Assembly (NCBI GenBank): GCA_008933705.1
Contig: WBUN01000008.1
Coordinates: 1 to 64,000 of the forward strand
Source: Hyphomicrobiaceae bacterium
Lineage (GTDB): Bacteria > Pseudomonadota > Alphaproteobacteria > Rhizobiales > Hyphomicrobiaceae
DNA length: 64,000 nt
Direction of reading: 5' to 3'
The notes under the pieces were generated by a model that saw only the letters and a list, made by a program, of their open reading frames with translations, ran no database searches and was not told the DNA's origin. The translations under genes were made by a program, and so were the position numbers. Shown here piece after piece: positions 62,638-64,000 of this stretch (the stretch's first letter is position 1; the number at the start of each line of letters is the position of its first letter).

Positions 62638-62967
62638 CTACATGCAGCGGTCTTCGTAGCGTTCGCAGGACCAGCGATGGCCGTCTTCACAGCGGTACAG
62701 CAGCCTGCCGCAATAGGAGTCGCGGCTGTAGCGGCGCCGACCTTCAGCACGAGCGGCCTCGCTCAGGATAATCGCGGTGCCGAGGATGCCAAGGCCGATG
62801 CCGATGTTGCGGCCGGTGCGGTCTTTGATCCGCGTGACGTTGGTTTCGGGAGCGGTCGCCGTGGACGCGCCGGAGAATATGCCGAGACCGTGGGCCGAGG
62901 CGTTGGTGGTCGCGGCCAGGGACAGAGCGCATGCGAGCGCAACGACGGTACGCGATTGGAATTTCAT
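62638..62967 (-). CDS. small secreted Cys-rich protein
   Basis: A 109-residue protein with a signal peptide (MKFQSRTVVALACALSLAATTNASA, cut after ASA). The mature part has IGIGLGILGTAIILSEAARA, a second hydrophobic, Gly-rich helix, and a C-terminal basic domain with four cysteines in 26 residues (DSYCGRLLYRCEDGHRWSCERYEDRCM). The cysteines probably form two disulfides. GGGAGG lies seven bases before the ATG at 62967. The function is unknown. Small 'Gly-helix plus Cys tail' proteins occur in other Hyphomicrobiales. Confidence 0.7.
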   Translation of the reverse strand: MKFQSRTVVALACALSLAATTNASAHGLGIFSGASTATAPETNVTRIKDRTGRNIGIGLGILGTAIILSEAARAEGRRRYSRDSYCGRLLYRCEDGHRWSCERYEDRCM

Positions 62968-63146
62968 GGGGTTCCTCCCTGATGATTGCCCGTCCGCCGA
63001 CAGCGCGGCTGGGACGCTCGTACACATCGTGGCCCGATGATGATGGCGGTATTCAGTCTAACAGTGGACCGGACCGTCACAAGAGATATTGCGGTGGTGC
63101 CGGCACGGCGTGTGAGTGCCAGTCCGCACAACTTGCGAGGGTCGAC

Positions 63147-63752
63147 CTATACGGCGATGTCATCCATGGGGATGGGCTTGTAGCCACAAACGGCATCCAT
63201 GGGAGCTGGCACCGAAATCGCGTCGCTGTAGAGCGTTCCTTCGTGAAAAAAATACGTGATCGTCGTTTGATAGGCACCGATCAGGGGGTGCTCGACCGTC
63301 TGCAGGACGCTGCGCGTGGTCGTGACGACACTGGCGATCTCCTTGTTTGCAATGGCTCTCTGCAGAGGCTTGTCGTCGAGCATCTCCTGCAGCACGCCAC
63401 ACGCAATGCCGACGAGATCGCGCCCGACCCATTGCGTCACCGACGGCCTCTTGGCGATCGCCGGGCTCGACAGCGCCTGCAGCCGGAGGTTTTGGGTGCG
63501 CGAGAGAGCCCGCGGCGCGGGACAATGCCTGACGGATGAAGCGAGGCTGCGCAACAGCATTCCCGTCGGTTCCCACCCCAGGTCCCTCAGCCGCTTCTGC
63601 TGCTCGAGGCTGGGCTTGTCATCGCCGCGCTCCCATCGCGAAATCGTGCGCTGCGAGACGCCGAACATGGCGGCCAGCCGTTCTTGTGTCAGCCCATGCC
63701 GAACCCTGTAGAGCCTCACGAGCTCACGCCAGTTTTCGGGCATTTCCCCCAC
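63147..63752 (-). CDS. XRE-family transcriptional regulator
   Basis: A 201-residue DNA-binding protein. The Cro/CI helix-turn-helix spans about residues 11-60: LVRLYRVRHGLTQERLAAMFGVSQRTISRWERG. Residues 60-200 form a sensor-like domain with strands such as TTRSVLQTVEHPLIGAYQTTITYFFHEG and a stretch (VGIACGVLQEMLDDKPLQRAI) suggestive of a PAS-like ligand fold. The gene stands alone, and a symmetric site (63774-63787) lies 22-35 bases upstream, suggesting that it controls itself and the divergent RNA. Confidence 0.85.
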   Translation of the reverse strand: MGEMPENWRELVRLYRVRHGLTQERLAAMFGVSQRTISRWERGDDKPSLEQQKRLRDLGWEPTGMLLRSLASSVRHCPAPRALSRTQNLRLQALSSPAIAKRPSVTQWVGRDLVGIACGVLQEMLDDKPLQRAIANKEIASVVTTTRSVLQTVEHPLIGAYQTTITYFFHEGTLYSDAISVPAPMDAVCGYKPIPMDDIAV

Positions 63753-63773
63753 CCCTGAAGCTAGACGCCTTTA

Positions 63774-63787
63774 GACGTTGATACGTC
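63774..63787. promoter_or_regulatory. operator candidate between XRE gene and divergent RNA
   Basis: GACGT-TGAT-ACGTC is a perfect 5-bp dyad with a four-base centre. A direct repeat TAGACG (63762-63767 and 63772-63777), spaced by one helical turn, overlaps it. The site also covers the -35 hexamer TTGATA (63778-63783) of the putative RNA promoter. XRE proteins usually bind such short dyads near their own gene. Confidence 0.5.
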
Positions 63788-63807
63788 CGCGAGGCCTTGC
63801 TTACAAC
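63778..63807 (+). promoter_or_regulatory. candidate sigma-70 promoter of the divergent RNA
   Basis: TTGATA (63778-63783) and TACAAC (63802-63807) are separated by 18 bases. The predicted start near 63814 coincides with the first base pairs of the stem at 63813-63863, which supports the reading. Confidence 0.4.
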
Positions 63808-63812
63808 CGGAC

Positions 63813-63992
63813 CGTGACCGTTTTCGGACTGACGCGAGAGGGCGTCGACGCAAGACGGTCACGCGCCTGACCGGCGTGCCCACCTAAGGGTTGGGCAATC
63901 GTCCAAGCGCCGTGGAGCACCCCCCGGTTGCTTCGCGGCGTGCCATGCGGGGAAGGGACCATTGGGGGTGTTGCCTCCCAATGGTCCTTTTT
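63813..63992 (+). ncRNA. putative structured non-coding RNA (or attenuated leader)
   Basis: The plus strand between the divergent XRE gene and the window end has no convincing gene but shows ordered hairpins. The outer stem CGTGACCGT (63813-63821) pairs with ACGGTCACG (63855-63863), nine perfect pairs, around the inner stem GACGC/GCGTC (63831-63846). TTGGGC/GTCCAA follows (about 63891-63906), and a strong terminator ends at 63992. The predicted length is about 180 nt. The fold does not match 6S, SRP or tmRNA as I know them. It could be an sRNA or the leader of a gene beyond the window. Confidence 0.5.
63956..63992 (+). terminator. strong rho-independent terminator
   Basis: An 11-bp perfect stem GGACCATTGGG / CCCAATGGTCC (63956-63966 and 63977-63987), extendable by G-C pairs into the loop, is followed by TTTTT (63988-63992). 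The T-run shows plus-strand use. The nearest annotated plus-strand gene ends 2 kb upstream, with minus-strand genes between, so the terminator must serve a transcript starting after 63752. Confidence 0.85.
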
Positions 63993-64000
63993 CGGAGAAC

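Noticed and set aside
63813-63992. Identity of the terminal RNA candidate as 6S RNA, SRP RNA or tmRNA
   Set aside because: The ends do not pair as in 6S, no GGAAGC tetraloop region of SRP RNA is seen, and there is no tRNA-like end with CCA; it is left unnamed.

Overview
The window is a 64 kb piece of a GC-rich chromosome from an alphaproteobacterium, most likely of the order Hyphomicrobiales (rhizobia and relatives). The evidence is the gene set: an NdvA-type glucan exporter, an SbmA/BacA-like ABC transporter, a siroheme synthase / DUF2849 / sulfite reductase / DUF934 operon, the argH-lptM-lysA row beside a TlpA thioredoxin, and an iron transport gene with an Irr-box-like site upstream. No genus can be named from the sequence alone. 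Genes are dense, often overlapping by ATGA, and many start with GTG behind a strong GGAGG. I saw no rRNA, tRNA, CRISPR array, insertion sequence or prophage.

Layout. 1-4.5 kb: the end of a TauE/SafE permease, two unknown envelope proteins, then a WecA-type polyprenyl-phosphate sugar transferase convergent with a GT4 glycosyltransferase. 4.5-9.1 kb: an orphan Fe(III)-binding protein gene with a 21-bp tandem duplication and an ICE-like box upstream, an FkbM methyltransferase, a HAD phosphatase, and a minus-strand ParA-like ATPase coupled to a small partner. 9.4-13 kb (minus): an MdoH/OpgH glucan glucosyltransferase operon with a second FkbM gene and an unknown secreted protein. 13-17.8 kb: a compact set made of a dehydrogenase, a divergent 6-pyruvoyl-tetrahydropterin-synthase homologue, a glycosyltransferase and a methyltransferase, facing a RibD-type reductase with a cytochrome b561. 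I read this as a candidate pathway for a glycosylated, methylated pterin-like compound. 18-24.7 kb: a YfhO-like membrane protein and two ABC exporters (SbmA/BclA-like, NdvA).

24.9-30.1 kb is a sulfite-reduction operon (ferredoxin, cysG, DUF2849, cysI, DUF934, TauE permease); its DUF2849 gene carries an in-frame palindromic repeat. A 56-codon remnant of a GGDEF protein follows. 30.5-38 kb is mixed: an SGNH-type protein, a peptidoglycan-binding-like protein, a flavoprotein, Uup, RmlC and a GT39/83-type transferase. 38.1-41.8 kb is an aromatic catabolic operon: two CoA-transferase subunits, a VOC protein and protocatechuate 3,4-dioxygenase (PcaH, PcaG). 42-47.4 kb holds an SDR of the dienoyl-CoA reductase type, a PEP-mutase-family lyase, EpmA divergent from EF-P, a nitrilase and a PNPOx-like protein. 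47.7-53.3 kb is a complete dipeptide/oligopeptide ABC importer with a fused double ATPase.

53.3-60.8 kb is a lysine/arginine block (dapD, unknown membrane gene, dapE; argH, lptM, lysA) with an SGNH hydrolase and TlpA. 60.8-64 kb holds an Ala/Pro-rich protein behind a promoter overlapped by a 17-bp perfect palindrome, two small unknown genes, and an XRE regulator. The regulator faces a probable structured non-coding RNA that ends in a strong terminator. The items most worth a second look are the pterin-like cluster, the ParA pair with an altered signature lysine, the XRE/RNA pair, and the palindromic elements.
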